Notes: generated by a model from the sequence alone, not told the origin. Shown: positions 1 through 12,077, counted from the stretch's first letter. The stretch is 64,000 nt of DNA from Chryseobacterium sp. H1D6B (GCF_029892445.1 NZ_JARXVJ010000001.1:1178001-1242000), one strand, 5' to 3'. Program-made: numbers and translations.

Positions 1-801
1 ACCAATGAATCTGGAGAGCAGATAAAATTAAATGAGCCTCAAGGTTTTGAATTACCTGCAAAAGGCTTCGCAGTGGATGACAACGGATATCAGGCTCCAT
101 CTGAGGATGGATCTTCCGTAGTTGTAAAGGTAAGCCCTACTTCAGACAGACTTCAGTTATTAGAAGAATTCCCTGCTTGGGACGGTAAAAATATTCAAGG
201 TGCTAAAGTTTTAATTAAAGCTTTCGGAAAATGTACCACAGACCATATTTCTATGGCTGGACCATGGCTGAAATACAGAGGCCACCTAGACAATATTTCA
301 AACAATATGTTAATCGGAGCTGTAAATGCTTATAACATGGAAACAAATCATGTTAAAAACGAATTAACAGGTGAATATGGTGAAGTTCCTGCTGTACAAA
401 GAGCTTACAAAGCTGCAGGAATTGCTACTATTGTTGTTGGAGATCAAAACTACGGGGAAGGCTCCTCAAGAGAGCACGCTGCAATGGAACCGAGACACCT
501 GGGTGTAAAAGCAGTATTGGTAAAATCATTTGCAAGAATTCATGAAACTAACCTTAAAAAACAAGGGATGTTAGGATTAACATTTGCTAATGAAGCTGAT
601 TATGATAAAATTCAAGAAGATGACACGGTTAACTTCTTAGATCTAGATCAATTCGCTCCTGAGAAACAGCTTTCATTAGAGTTTGTACATGCTGACGGAA
701 CTAAAGACATCATCATGGCCAACCACACTTACAATGACCAGCAGATTGACTGGTTTAAAGCAGGCTCTGCTCTAAACTTAATCAAAAGACAAGAAAATTA
801 A
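1..801 (+). CDS. acnA: Aconitate hydratase, C-terminal part (partial at window start)
   Basis: The frame is open from base 1, so the gene starts upstream of the window and 266 C-terminal residues are visible. They form the aconitase swivel domain. The signature around [16 protein letters not shown] (bases about 442-486) is the substrate-binding GSSRE loop, and [13 protein letters not shown] is also typical. The enzyme interconverts citrate and isocitrate in the cytoplasmic TCA cycle. The [4Fe-4S] cysteines lie in the missing N-terminal part. A strong hairpin follows the stop codon. Whether the subfamily is AcnA or the mitochondrial type cannot be decided from this fragment. Confidence 0.95.
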   Translation, partial: TNESGEQIKLNEPQGFELPAKGFAVDDNGYQAPSEDGSSVVVKVSPTSDRLQLLEEFPAWDGKNIQGAKVLIKAFGKCTTDHISMAGPWLKYRGHLDNISNNMLIGAVNAYNMETNHVKNELTGEYGEVPAVQRAYKAAGIATIVVGDQNYGEGSSREHAAMEPRHLGVKAVLVKSFARIHETNLKKQGMLGLTFANEADYDKIQEDDTVNFLDLDQFAPEKQLSLEFVHADGTKDIIMANHTYNDQQIDWFKAGSALNLIKRQEN

Positions 802-823
802 TTGTTAGATTAATTTTATATCA

Positions 824-858
824 AAAAAGCAGCTTCAATTGGAGCTGTTTTTTTATTT
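824..858. terminator. Shared terminator between acnA and the LytTR regulator
   Basis: The arms CAGCTTC and GGAGCTG surround an AATT loop, with A-runs on the left and T-runs on the right, so the hairpin can stop transcription of both convergent genes. Confidence 0.75.
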
Positions 859-1539
859 GAGTTTATTTAGAAAGTTCTCTCTGTACATTTCTCCTATCGG
901 AATTTCCTGCTCCGAAAACAAAACTGCCTTTTTTGCGCCTAAACTTTTTATCTGGCTTAAATTGATGATAAATGATTTATGAACCCGGGCAAAAGACAAT
1001 CCGGAAAGCTGAAGTTCTAAAGATTTTAAAGTATCTAAAACGATATATTCCTGCTGGGAGGTTTTAATATTCACATAATCTTTGATACTTTCGATGTAAA
1101 GAATGTCATCAAAATTAATACGGTGCTGCTGTCCGGAAGATTTCACAAAAAAATAGGAATCCTTTTTTTCTTCATTAAAAGAAAAACGTTCCTGAGCCTT
1201 TAAAGCACTTTTATAAAACCTTTCAAAGGAAACCGGCTTCAGCAGATAATCTACAATATTATGTTCGTATCCTTCTAAGGCATATTCAGAATAAGCCGTC
1301 GTTAAAATATATTTCTGTTTTCCCCCGACAATTTTCATAAAATTGATTCCTGTAAGTTCCGGCATCTGAATATCTAAAAAAACCAGATCTGACTCATTGT
1401 TTTGAATATATTCTAAGGCATCAATAGGGTTCTCAGAAGAAAAAACCAGTTCCAAAAAAGAAATTTTCTGCACATAATTTTCCAACAGCGAAATCGCTAA
1501 AGGTTCATCATCTACAATAATGCATTTTATTTTTCTCAT
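853..1539 (-). CDS. LytTR-type response regulator
   Basis: This 228-residue protein has an N-terminal receiver domain (about 3-115) and a C-terminal LytTR DNA-binding domain (about 128-228). The receiver carries the acidic pair D10/D11, the phospho-acceptor D56 in FLDIQMP and K101 in LLKPVS. The LytTR part contains ILYIESIKDYV and the FARVHKSFIINL motif. It is the cognate regulator of the kinase just upstream, whose stop overlaps this start by 4 bases (ATGA), which implies translational coupling. Targets are not visible. LytTR pairs in Bacteroidota often act on nearby surface or transport genes, but nothing here proves a target. Confidence 0.96.
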   Translation of the reverse strand: MRKIKCIIVDDEPLAISLLENYVQKISFLELVFSSENPIDALEYIQNNESDLVFLDIQMPELTGINFMKIVGGKQKYILTTAYSEYALEGYEHNIVDYLLKPVSFERFYKSALKAQERFSFNEEKKDSYFFVKSSGQQHRINFDDILYIESIKDYVNIKTSQQEYIVLDTLKSLELQLSGLSFARVHKSFIINLSQIKSLGAKKAVLFSEQEIPIGEMYRENFLNKLK

Positions 1540-2543
1540 TTTGAAAAATCAATATTCAAATGTACTGTAAATTCGGATTCGTTTTCTTCTATAGTTAATT
1601 CATGTTTTTTAGGATATAAAATTTCCAGTCTCTTTTTCACATTTCCAATTCCAATTCCTGAAACATTGTCTTTCTTCTTCTCTTTCTTAAAGTTATGAAG
1701 ATAAAACTGCAGTTTTTCCTGATCATCAGAGATTTTTAATGTAAATCCCTTTCCTCTAAAGTCACCATGTTTAAAAGCATTTTCAACAAACGGAACCAGC
1801 AGCATCGGCGAAATACTCAGTTTAGGATAATGAATACTTTTTTCAACAATCAGAAGTTCTGGATTTTTAATTCTTAAGCTTTCCAAAGCAATCAGGCTTT
1901 CTAAGTATTCAATTTCTTTTTCCAATAAAATAAATTCTTTTTCCAAATCTTTGGTACTGTACCTCAGCAGACGGCTTAGTTCTTCAATGGCAGGCAGGGC
2001 TTTGTCTGAGTTCTGATATACCAGCGAATAAATATTATTTAAAGAATTGAAAATAAAGTGGGGGTTAATCTGAGTTTTTAAAGCTTGCAATTCTGCATTT
2101 TTCTTTTCAGTAATAAGCAATAATTTTTCGCTTTCATTCTGAGAAAATAATTTGAAAAGGCAGAAAACAGTACTCACAAAAATGGTCATAAAGCTAAAAT
2201 AAATATTATCATAAAAATAAAAAGCCAGACTTGTACCTTCTGCATAATTTCTAAAGCCAAAAAATTTCGGAAGAAGAACTTCTTCTACAAAATAGCGTAC
2301 CAATACAAAACATACTACACTGATAAAATATCCTATAACACTTTTAAAAATCTTATTAATATCAAAAAAGCGCGGCACTACCCAAAAGTAATTAAAATAA
2401 AAGCAGGTGAAACTGGTAATAAAAAAGGTAATATCAAACGCAAGTGAAGGCCTTTTAAAAAAAATAACCGGAACCAGAATTTCTTTAATAATATAAAAAG
2501 CCCAATAAAAAACATGCAGATAAATAAACTGTTTCTTTTTCAT
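1536..2543 (-). CDS. LytS/YehU-type sensor histidine kinase
   Basis: The 335-residue protein has four predicted membrane segments in its first 135 residues and then a His_kinase domain of the LytS type. The phospho-accepting His is H162 in TQINPHFIFNSLNNIYSL. The ATPase part shows SPMLLVPFVENAFKHG and GIGIGNVKKRLEILY. It phosphorylates the LytTR regulator encoded next to it. The reading frame extends nine codons further up to base 2570. I chose the ATG at 2543 because a TATTTTTG promoter element lies directly in front of it, inside the longer frame. No extracellular sensor domain is present, so the signal is probably sensed within the membrane. Confidence 0.94.
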   Translation of the reverse strand: MKKKQFIYLHVFYWAFYIIKEILVPVIFFKRPSLAFDITFFITSFTCFYFNYFWVVPRFFDINKIFKSVIGYFISVVCFVLVRYFVEEVLLPKFFGFRNYAEGTSLAFYFYDNIYFSFMTIFVSTVFCLFKLFSQNESEKLLLITEKKNAELQALKTQINPHFIFNSLNNIYSLVYQNSDKALPAIEELSRLLRYSTKDLEKEFILLEKEIEYLESLIALESLRIKNPELLIVEKSIHYPKLSISPMLLVPFVENAFKHGDFRGKGFTLKISDDQEKLQFYLHNFKKEKKKDNVSGIGIGNVKKRLEILYPKKHELTIEENESEFTVHLNIDFSK

Positions 2544-2547
2544 AACA

Positions 2548-2555
2548 CAAAAATA
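2548..2555 (-). promoter_or_regulatory. Candidate -7 element (TATTTTTG) for the sensor kinase
   Basis: This matches the Bacteroidota -7 consensus TAnnTTTG. Only four bases separate it from the ATG at 2543, so transcription would start at or next to the start codon. No clear -33 TTTG is seen. Confidence 0.4.
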
Positions 2556-2655
2556 GAATATCTGCCGCATTACCTATCTAATTTTCGATGAACCCCTGAT
2601 TTTCTCCGATGAACATCTTTTAACCTGAATAATCTAAGGCTTCATCTAAACTCTA

Positions 2656-2686
2656 TTTCACAAGATTTCCTGGAGGTCTACCTTTG
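2656..2686 (+). promoter_or_regulatory. Candidate promoter of the DUF5694 gene
   Basis: TTTC (2656-2659), a 19-base spacer and TACCTTTG (2679-2686) fit the Bacteroidota vegetative promoter. The predicted start site is about 28 bases before the ATG at 2720. Confidence 0.5.
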
Positions 2687-2719
2687 AACCATCAAAACAA
2701 CCTATAAATAACAATAGTT

Positions 2720-3574
2720 ATGAAAACATTAATCTATAGCTTATTAGTATGCTTCTCAACTTTTATTACGGCACAGAAAAGACCGTCAGACTTTTTTAAC
2801 AACCCTAAAACCAAAGTTCTGATTGTAGGATCATTTCATTTTGACTATCCTAATCTTGATGCTCACAAAACAGAAAAAAGTGAGCAGGTAGATGTTCTGG
2901 AACCTAAAACAGCTAAGGAAGTCACCGAACTTGTAGAATACATTAAAAAATTTAAGCCAACCAAAATAGCCATCGAGGCATGGCCAAAATGGAATGCCAA
3001 TCAAAAGCTAAAAGAATACAGTGAAGGAAAGTACAGAGACAAAAGAGACGAGCGTTATCAATTAGCAATGCGTATTGCCACCGAACTCAAGCTCAATGAG
3101 ATTTTCAGCATAGATGCATCGTCTGTTTGGAATGATCTTGAAAAAAGATTTGGTAAACAAGACTCAACTTATTTTAATGCGCTTAGTCAGGACTACGATT
3201 TTCAGAGTAATGATGCGGTATCTAATCAATACACTGCTTTTTTTAAAAATGCAGAACCTAAAAACTTTAAATCTCTTCTGGAAAGCTTCAAATACATGAA
3301 CAGCAAAGAATTCCATCAGTATGAATACGGAGCTTATCTTACCGGAGATTTCAAACTAAGAGAGCATGATGGCGCAGATATGCTTTCGTTGTTCTGGTAT
3401 AACAGAAACTTGAGAATGTTCCGTAATATTCAAAGTATTCCCCACACTTCTGAAGATAGAATACTCGTCATCGCAGGAAATGGCCACGCTTCAGTTTTAA
3501 GACAATTATTCACCTCTTCTCCTGAATACGAATTTGTAGAATTTTCTTCATTAAATGATAAAAACAAACAGTAA
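2720..3574 (+). CDS. Secreted DUF5694 domain protein
   Basis: The 284-residue protein begins with a signal peptide (about 1-18, ending FITAQ). It is followed by a domain I recognise as DUF5694, with KVLIVGSFHFDYPN near the N terminus and VIAGNGHASVLRQL near the C terminus. The layout, with an early HF motif and a late G-x-G-H motif, resembles the TraB/GumN and EreA/ChaN group of putative metal-dependent hydrolases. That relation is an inference from motifs. It is probably periplasmic or surface-exposed. The gene stands alone with its own promoter, and a barrel-protein gene follows 83 bases downstream. No substrate can be assigned. Confidence 0.85.
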   Translation: MKTLIYSLLVCFSTFITAQKRPSDFFNNPKTKVLIVGSFHFDYPNLDAHKTEKSEQVDVLEPKTAKEVTELVEYIKKFKPTKIAIEAWPKWNANQKLKEYSEGKYRDKRDERYQLAMRIATELKLNEIFSIDASSVWNDLEKRFGKQDSTYFNALSQDYDFQSNDAVSNQYTAFFKNAEPKNFKSLLESFKYMNSKEFHQYEYGAYLTGDFKLREHDGADMLSLFWYNRNLRMFRNIQSIPHTSEDRILVIAGNGHASVLRQLFTSSPEYEFVEFSSLNDKNKQ

Positions 3575-3657
3575 AAAGGTATACTTGAGCGGATATTAAG
3601 CTTTTTTGTAACAATTCTTTGTTTTATGCGTCTAACAAAGTAGCAGTAAAAAAAATT

Positions 3658-5874
3658 ATGAAAAAATCTATATTCGCTTTATCACTTTTAGCCTCTATAG
3701 CCTCTTATGCTCAGGAAAAACCAAACAGCCAGGTAAAAGAAAAGCAGATAGAAGGCGTTGTCATCACCAAAACTAAAAAAGCTGTTGAGCAGAAGGGGGA
3801 CCGTACCATTTTTGATTTTTCGGAACAGCCGCAGCTTAATAACGGAAATGTACTGGAAGGTATCAAAAAGCTTCCGGGACTTGTTTCTACAGATATTGCA
3901 GGAATGATGTATCAAGGAAAAATGCTGGAAGTATATCTTAATGGAAGACCTTTAAACATAACAACAAACGAACTGAACTCCTTTTTAGAAGGAATGCCCG
4001 CTAATTCAGTAGAAAGAATTGAAGTGATCACCCAGCCCGGCGCAGAGTTTCCTGCTACTTCAGGAGGAGCAATCATGAATATTATCACCAATAAGAATGC
4101 AAATAAATATTTAACGGCTACTTATTCTGGAAACTATTCTTTCACGAATTACGATAAATACAGAAACAGAACCAGCAATTCACTGAACCTGAATGCCCGA
4201 AATAAGATATTCGGGTGGCAGCTGAACGTGGGTCAGAACTATCGTGAAAGTATGCTGAATACGAATCAGGATAATTTATTATTAAGCAACACAGACAGAA
4301 TAGGGCGCGGTTATTTTGCAAAATCAGGACTGACCTTTGATCTGGGGAATGACAAATTATTATTAAATTATGATATCTACCATAACAACAATGATAATTA
4401 TACGCTGAGTACAGGTAACGCTAATATTCCTTATAAAAACACTGCAATTATCAGAGAAGCTGATTTTGGAGCATTTGATGCAGCAGGTACGAATAATCTC
4501 CGTCAGGAAGCAGTGGCTACCTACCAAAAGCGTTTCGATGATAAAACAAAAAAATTGGATTTCCAGTTCGGCTATACAAAATCGGACAGCAAATTTAATC
4601 AAGATAATATCTACCGAGACGTAACCTACCTCAATCCTAATGAAGTTATTCCTAGGTTCTCAGACGGCAATGTACTGAGCAACAGCTCAGATATGAGAGT
4701 GGCTAATTTTAAAATAGATTATTCTCAGCCCGTTAAAATTCTTGATGAAGGAAAAGTAAGCTTTGGAGGTTTGTATGAAAAGCAGAATTTTGATACTAAA
4801 AGTAAAGGGCTTACCAATTTAGAGTACCAAAGACAGACAGCCTCAACGTATTTAGAATTTCAAGCTAAGCTGAAGAAATTTGATTTTATTTTAGGAGCCC
4901 GTGCTGAAAATTATGACATTTCAGGGGTTTCAAGAATTATTGACAGTACAAATGCTGTAGTTCAGAAAGATCTTATTCCTTTTAATAAGTTTAAGCTGTT
5001 TCCCAACGCAAGTGTTCAGTACAATCTTATGAAACAGGTGTATGTTTCCGCGAATTATAATAAAAAGATCAGTCTGCCGAGTATTTCAGCACTTAACCCT
5101 AATAACAGCACTTTCCAGGGGCCTAATACCCAGATCACTGGTAACCCGAATCTCCAGCCCACAATTTTTAATAATTATGAAGTAAAACTTTCAGCTTTCG
5201 ATTATGCATTTATAGGATACAGTGTAAGCTCAGCAAGCAATCAGGTAGCACAAATTATTAGAAAAGACGGTAAAAATCTTTATAATGAGCAGGTGAACAT
5301 TTCTAATATGAAAATCCACAATTTCAATGTAGGACTTCCTATTCCTTTTATGATCTTCAGCAAGCCGATGAGCGAGATCATGAAGTTTGATTTTAATCCT
5401 GACAAGATTAATTTTATGTACTTGTATGCAGGGTACCAGAAACATGAAATTGATAATTTAAACAATAAAGGTTTCTGGATCTTTAATATTATGACCCAGA
5501 TCATCCTGCCTAAAGAAATAAAATTGACAGCCAATTACAGTTATTTAACTCCAAAAGCGGGTTATTTTTACTTTACAGCTGAAAAGCCATTTAATAATTC
5601 ATTTGATATCACCCTGACGAAAAAGTTTCTGGATAACCGCTTAACGCTTTCTGTTTTTGCTAATGATATTTTCAACGGACAGGTTATGCAGGTACGTTCT
5701 AATCCTCCTTCTGGAGAAGCAGTATATTTGAGAAGTAAATATGATACCCGTAATTTCGGATTATCCATCAACTATAAAATACCTACAAAAAATAAGCTGG
5801 CGAAAGAGGATTCCAGCATCCTTAACAGCACTAAAAAAGAAGATACCGGCGGTGTAATGCAGCAGGGACAATAA
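3658..5874 (+). CDS. TonB-dependent receptor-like outer membrane beta-barrel protein
   Basis: The ATG at 3658 opens a signal peptide (MKKSIFALSLLASIASYAQ) and a 738-residue protein. A longer frame from 3619 exists but would place 13 residues before that signal peptide, so it is rejected. After the signal come a plug-like domain (about 40-130, with VLEGIKKLPGL, LNGRPL and SVERIEVITQPGAEF) and then a long barrel of alternating aromatic strands of the outer-membrane beta-barrel family 3 type. No carboxypeptidase-like N-terminal domain is present, unlike SusC receptors, and no SusD partner is adjacent. The ligand is unknown; peptide, siderophore or metal uptake are all possible. Confidence 0.9.
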   Translation: MKKSIFALSLLASIASYAQEKPNSQVKEKQIEGVVITKTKKAVEQKGDRTIFDFSEQPQLNNGNVLEGIKKLPGLVSTDIAGMMYQGKMLEVYLNGRPLNITTNELNSFLEGMPANSVERIEVITQPGAEFPATSGGAIMNIITNKNANKYLTATYSGNYSFTNYDKYRNRTSNSLNLNARNKIFGWQLNVGQNYRESMLNTNQDNLLLSNTDRIGRGYFAKSGLTFDLGNDKLLLNYDIYHNNNDNYTLSTGNANIPYKNTAIIREADFGAFDAAGTNNLRQEAVATYQKRFDDKTKKLDFQFGYTKSDSKFNQDNIYRDVTYLNPNEVIPRFSDGNVLSNSSDMRVANFKIDYSQPVKILDEGKVSFGGLYEKQNFDTKSKGLTNLEYQRQTASTYLEFQAKLKKFDFILGARAENYDISGVSRIIDSTNAVVQKDLIPFNKFKLFPNASVQYNLMKQVYVSANYNKKISLPSISALNPNNSTFQGPNTQITGNPNLQPTIFNNYEVKLSAFDYAFIGYSVSSASNQVAQIIRKDGKNLYNEQVNISNMKIHNFNVGLPIPFMIFSKPMSEIMKFDFNPDKINFMYLYAGYQKHEIDNLNNKGFWIFNIMTQIILPKEIKLTANYSYLTPKAGYFYFTAEKPFNNSFDITLTKKFLDNRLTLSVFANDIFNGQVMQVRSNPPSGEAVYLRSKYDTRNFGLSINYKIPTKNKLAKEDSSILNSTKKEDTGGVMQQGQ

Positions 5875-5902
5875 ATTTTAGGTTAACAAAAATATTGATA
5901 AT

Positions 5903-5937
5903 AAATACCGCATGGAAAAATTCATGCGGTATTTTAT
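5903..5937. terminator. Bidirectional terminator between the barrel protein and thiF
   Basis: AAATACCGCATG and CATGCGGTATTT form a 12-bp stem with an 8-base loop, flanked by A and T tracts. It serves both convergent genes. Confidence 0.8.
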
Positions 5938-5939
5938 TG

Positions 5940-6659
5940 TTAAAAACTTAAAGTTTCAAATCTCCAGTTTAAAGTATCAATAAGGGTAATCTGATTTAAA
6001 CTTACCGGTAGATCTGTTATCATCTTTAAGGTTTGATGAGCCATCATACTTCCAATGATCCCCGGAAGTGTTCCTAAAACACCGAGACTGTCGCAGTCTG
6101 GTATATCTTCATCAAACGGCGGCTCAGGAAAAAGATCTCTTAAATTCTTGCTCCCTTTAAAATTGAATACTGCCGTCTGTCCTGAAAAACCTTTTATACT
6201 TCCATAAACCAAAGGCTTTTCCAATTGTACACAGGTATCATTGATAAGATATCTGCTGGTGAAATTATCAGAGCAGTCAATAACAATATCGTATTGTGAC
6301 ATTATTTCTTCAACATTTGACTCATCGATTTTACATTCAATTCCGATAAATTTAACCTGATGATTTAGGGCTTCAACAAATCTGGATGCGCTTTTTACTT
6401 TTGAACTCCCAACGCTGTTTTCGGTATGAATGATCTGCCTGTTCAAATTATGTAATTCTACCGTATCAGAATCAGCAACTCCTAATGTACCGATTCCTGC
6501 GGCTGCCAGATATTGAATCACAGGGCTTCCTAAACCTCCTGCACCCACAATGAGAACTTTTGAAGCTTTTATTTTTCTCTGTCCTTCTAAACCGATCTCA
6601 TCAATAAATATCTGCCGGCTGTACCGGGAGAAAGTATCATTACTTTTCATATTTCCCAT
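5940..6659 (-). CDS. thiF: ThiF-family adenylyltransferase (thiamine biosynthesis)
   Basis: This 239-residue E1-like enzyme adenylates the C terminus of ThiS before sulfur transfer. The ATP-binding Rossmann motif GAGGLGSP (39-46), the following DxDxVxxxNLNRQ stretch (63-75) and the acceptor-type cysteine C189 in DCDSLGVLGTLPG are visible. The paired CxxC zinc motifs usual in MoeB and E. coli ThiF are absent. It is the last gene of the thi operon and begins one base after the thiH stop. A GTG start at 6671 inside thiH is possible, but the ATG at 6659 (or 6650) is more plausible. MoeB-type moonlighting cannot be excluded, but the context argues for ThiF. Confidence 0.92.
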   Translation of the reverse strand: MGNMKSNDTFSRYSRQIFIDEIGLEGQRKIKASKVLIVGAGGLGSPVIQYLAAAGIGTLGVADSDTVELHNLNRQIIHTENSVGSSKVKSASRFVEALNHQVKFIGIECKIDESNVEEIMSQYDIVIDCSDNFTSRYLINDTCVQLEKPLVYGSIKGFSGQTAVFNFKGSKNLRDLFPEPPFDEDIPDCDSLGVLGTLPGIIGSMMAHQTLKMITDLPVSLNQITLIDTLNWRFETLSF

Positions 6660-6660
6660 A

Positions 6661-7779
6661 TTAAAAACCACTGTAAACCGAATCCCAGTCTTTCATCACC
6701 GGATCATATCCTGATTTTTTAATCATCTGCTTTATCGTGTCCATGCTTCTTTCGTCGCTGGTTTCAAACTGCTCAAGAGACTGCTTATCTACTGTATATC
6801 CGCCTGGATTGGTTTTTGATCCGGCGCTCATCGCCGTGACTCCCAACGATACGATATGGTTTCTGAATTTTTCATTTTCTCTTGTCGATATTGATATTTC
6901 AAGGGTTTCATTCCAAATTCTATAGGCGCAGATCAACTGTAATAAGTCTTTGTCTTCCATTATAAAATTAGGTTCTATAATTCCTTCCGCAGGCCTTAAC
7001 CTTGGGAATGAGACCGAAAAATGGCTTTTCCAATACTGCTTTTGTAAATAATCCAGGTGCAGTGCATTAAAAAAACTATCTACGCGCCAGTCTTCCAACC
7101 CTAATAAAACGCCCAGACCCATTTTATGAATTCCTGCCTTTCCTACTCTATCCGGAGTATCCAGCCGGAAATGAAAATTTGATTTTTTACCTTTTGGATG
7201 ATACTGTTTGTACACTTCATGATGATACGTCTCTTGATAAACGAGAACAGAATGTACTCCTGCTTTATGAAGCAGATGATATTCTTCTTCAGAGAGTGGC
7301 TGTACTTCTATCGAAATATTTGAAAAATGAGGCTTTAACAGCTGAACGGCATTTAGAAAGTAAGAAATTCCAACCATTTTATTCGCTTCTCCGCTTACTA
7401 AAAGGATATGATTTACACCCATTGCCTTAAGTGTCATCGCTTCTATTATCAGCTCTGTATCGGAAAGCGTTTTTCTTTTAAGCTTGTTATCCATACTAAA
7501 GCCACAGTAAGTACAGATATTCTGGCATTCATTGCTGAGATATAAAGGAGCATACAGCTGTATTACTTTTCCAAAACGTTTTTGGGTGGCTGCCTGTGCC
7601 ATAGAAGCCATTAATTCTAATTCTTCTGCTGCTACCGGCGAGATCATATTTAAAAAATCCTCTACCGTTTTCTGTTTTTTCTGCAGACTGTTGTGCACAT
7701 CAGATAAAGTAACATTTTTCAGCTTTTCTTTTATTTCGTCCCATCGATAATTTTCAAATACGTCTTTAAAACTGCTCAT
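6661..7779 (-). CDS. thiH: 2-iminoacetate synthase ThiH
   Basis: The 372-residue radical SAM enzyme cleaves tyrosine to dehydroglycine (2-iminoacetate) plus p-cresol for thiazole formation. The [4Fe-4S] cysteines are C85, C89 and C92 in NECQNICTYCGFS. Length and the C-terminal SAGSKTNPGGY segment fit ThiH. It sits between thiG and thiF. Its presence, rather than the oxygen-dependent glycine oxidase ThiO, shows the E. coli-like route. Confidence 0.97.
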   Translation of the reverse strand: MSSFKDVFENYRWDEIKEKLKNVTLSDVHNSLQKKQKTVEDFLNMISPVAAEELELMASMAQAATQKRFGKVIQLYAPLYLSNECQNICTYCGFSMDNKLKRKTLSDTELIIEAMTLKAMGVNHILLVSGEANKMVGISYFLNAVQLLKPHFSNISIEVQPLSEEEYHLLHKAGVHSVLVYQETYHHEVYKQYHPKGKKSNFHFRLDTPDRVGKAGIHKMGLGVLLGLEDWRVDSFFNALHLDYLQKQYWKSHFSVSFPRLRPAEGIIEPNFIMEDKDLLQLICAYRIWNETLEISISTRENEKFRNHIVSLGVTAMSAGSKTNPGGYTVDKQSLEQFETSDERSMDTIKQMIKKSGYDPVMKDWDSVYSGF

Positions 7780-7796
7780 CCTCTTTAATTTTTAAA

Positions 7797-8570
7797 TTAT
7801 TCAAACAGAAAAGAGGTTAAAGGACTTGATGCTTCAGCATAGTTTCCGATGCTTCCCAGCCCTGCTTCATAAGCTCTTCTCCCTGCAATGACTCCCTCTT
7901 TAAATGCGAGTGCCATCTCCACTGGATTTCCTGCTACGGCAATGGCCGTATTTACAAGAACTGCATCTGCTCCCATTTCCATCGCTTTTGCGGCATCGGA
8001 AGGTGCACCAATTCCTGCATCTACCACTACAGGGACATTACTTTGTGCGATAATGATTTCCAAAAAATCCACCGTACGGAGTCCTTTATTTGTCCCGATA
8101 GGAGCTCCCAGAGGCATGACAACTGCTGTTCCGGCATCTTCAAGACGTTTACATAAAACAGGATCGGCATGAATGTAGGGCATTACGATAAATCCTAATT
8201 TAGCGAGCTCTTCTGTTGCATACAAAGTCTCTATGGGATCCGGCATCAGGTATTTTGGGTCTGGATGTATTTCCAGCTTCACCCAGTTTGTTTCTAATGC
8301 TTCTCTGGCTAATTGTGCGGCCAATACAGCTTCTTTCGCTGTACGGGCTCCTGAAGTATTGGGTAAAAGATGGGTTTTTGCAGTATTAAGGGCATTAAGA
8401 AGCCTGTCTTCCTGAGAATGGGAATCCACTCTTTTTAAAGCCATCGTTACCATATTTGTTCTTGAAGCAATGATTGATTCTGTCATCACTTCAAGATTTC
8501 CGAATTTCCCTGTTCCTAAAAACAGTCTTGATTCAAAGGTTCTGTCTGCTATTATTAATTTTTGATTCAT
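7797..8570 (-). CDS. thiG: Thiazole synthase ThiG
   Basis: The 257-residue (beta/alpha)8 enzyme builds the thiazole phosphate ring from 1-deoxyxylulose 5-phosphate, dehydroglycine and ThiS thiocarboxylate. The catalytic lysine lies in the [16 protein letters not shown] region. The phosphate-binding stretches [19 protein letters not shown] and [10 protein letters not shown] are clear. Its start overlaps the thiE stop by four bases (8567-8570), and thiH follows 17 bases downstream. Confidence 0.98.
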   Translation of the reverse strand: MNQKLIIADRTFESRLFLGTGKFGNLEVMTESIIASRTNMVTMALKRVDSHSQEDRLLNALNTAKTHLLPNTSGARTAKEAVLAAQLAREALETNWVKLEIHPDPKYLMPDPIETLYATEELAKLGFIVMPYIHADPVLCKRLEDAGTAVVMPLGAPIGTNKGLRTVDFLEIIIAQSNVPVVVDAGIGAPSDAAKAMEMGADAVLVNTAIAVAGNPVEMALAFKEGVIAGRRAYEAGLGSIGNYAEASSPLTSFLFE

Positions 8571-9181
8571 TTTAATACTGATTTAATTTCGTTCACTGAA
8601 GAAGGCAGGGCTGTTATAAGACCTGATACCGCTACTCCATGTATTCCGATCTGCTGTAATAATTCTATGTCATTTAAAACAACGCCCCCGATTGCATATA
8701 TCTTTGGTATTTCTATTGATCTTTCTTTTAAGGTGTCAATAATTTTCTGATATCCGTCAAATCCAAGGATCGGACTGAGTTTTTCCTTGGTATCGGTAAA
8801 CCTCAGCGGCCCCAAACCAATGTAATCACACTGCTCTTCTATTCTCTGAAAAACATCTGAAAATGTGTTTGCCGTTCCTCCAATCAATTTATTATTTCCT
8901 AAAATCTGTCTTGCCTCTTTTATTGACTGATCATTTAAACCCAGATGAACTCCATCAGCATCAACCTGTTCAGCAAGCTCCACATGATCATTAATAATGT
9001 ATACCGATTTATATTCAGTGCAGAGTATCCGAACTGTTTTACAAAGCTCTGCCAACTCTTTTTCTGCTGCATTTTTCCAGCGGACCTGCACCCATTTTAC
9101 GCCTGCCTCTAAAGCCTTATGGATGTTTAATTCCTGCGTTGCTCTTGTATTCCCTTGGGAAATATATTGTAGCTTTTCCAC
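8567..9181 (-). CDS. thiE: Thiamine phosphate synthase ThiE
   Basis: The 204-residue TIM barrel condenses HMP-pyrophosphate with thiazole phosphate. Typical blocks are [40 protein letters not shown] and IYAIGGV. The GP-x-x-x-T-x-T-K motif makes this the better TMP synthase of the two family members in the operon. It overlaps thiG by four bases. Confidence 0.93.
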   Translation of the reverse strand: MEKLQYISQGNTRATQELNIHKALEAGVKWVQVRWKNAAEKELAELCKTVRILCTEYKSVYIINDHVELAEQVDADGVHLGLNDQSIKEARQILGNNKLIGGTANTFSDVFQRIEEQCDYIGLGPLRFTDTKEKLSPILGFDGYQKIIDTLKERSIEIPKIYAIGGVVLNDIELLQQIGIHGVAVSGLITALPSSVNEIKSVLK

Positions 9182-9196
9182 TTTTATTTTAAATAA

Positions 9197-11610
<2,414 letters not shown>

Positions 11611-11624
11611 TTATTATATGAAAA

Positions 11625-11831
11625 TTAACCGCCTTGTGCAGCTGTAATGATTAAAATCGAATCTTTATCTTTGAGTAAAGTAACCGGCCAGGAAGCCTGC
11701 GGAATAATTTGATTGTTGACAGCTGCTGCAATGCCTTTTTTCTTTTCGGGCATTTCCAAAGCCATAAGTGCCTCCAGATTCTCGGGAAGTTTATCAAAAG
11801 TTTTTCGTGTGTGGTTGATTGTGAGTTCCAT
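11625..11831 (-). CDS. thiS: Sulfur carrier protein ThiS
   Basis: This 68-residue ubiquitin-fold protein ends in the diagnostic Gly-Gly (AAQGG) that ThiF adenylates and that carries the thiocarboxylate sulfur to ThiG. It is the first gene after the TPP riboswitch. Confidence 0.95.
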   Translation of the reverse strand: MELTINHTRKTFDKLPENLEALMALEMPEKKKGIAAAVNNQIIPQASWPVTLLKDKDSILIITAAQGG

Positions 11832-11908
11832 TCCTATTTATAATATTATATTACTTTAGGAATGGCTGTAATTGTACAATAGTATGCACAACAAAAGTCA
11901 TTTCACTT

Positions 11909-11983
11909 TTCCCTACGCTGGTATGATCCAGATCAGGTTCAAAGGGTAAAGTCTCAGTCTGTTTGTAACAGACACCCCTAAAG
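11909..11983 (-). promoter_or_regulatory. TPP riboswitch (THI element)
   Basis: Read on the minus strand, the region holds the classic thi-box: GGGGTGTC, CTGAGA (11955-11950), ACCCTTTGAACCTGATC and GATCATACCAGCGTAGGGA. The P1 arms TAGGGG and CTAGGG-like segments enclose it. Thiamine pyrophosphate binding would reduce expression of thiS-thiC-...-thiF. The promoter lies directly upstream. Confidence 0.97.
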
Positions 11984-11990
11984 TATGGAA

Positions 11991-12021
11991 CGAAGATAGT
12001 TATTTTTTTAAACCAAGCAAA
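11991..12021 (-). promoter_or_regulatory. Promoter of the thiamine operon
   Basis: On the minus strand TTTG (12021-12018), a 19-base spacer and TATCTTCG (11998-11991) match the Bacteroidota promoter with one change in the -7 box. The predicted transcript begins right at the 5' edge of the riboswitch. Confidence 0.6.
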
Positions 12022-12039
12022 ATTTCAATTTTCATAAAA

Positions 12040-12070
12040 TAAAAATGGCTGAAGTTAAATTTCAGCCTTT
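12040..12070 (-). terminator. Terminator of the YD-repeat lipoprotein gene
   Basis: GGCTGAA and TTCAGCC form a stem with a 7-base loop. On the minus strand it is followed by a T-rich tract. Confidence 0.75.
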
Positions 12071-12077
12071 GTATTTT

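Noticed and set aside
3619-3657. Longer N terminus for the TonB-receptor-like protein
   Set aside because: It would place 13 residues before a clear signal peptide that begins at the ATG at 3658.
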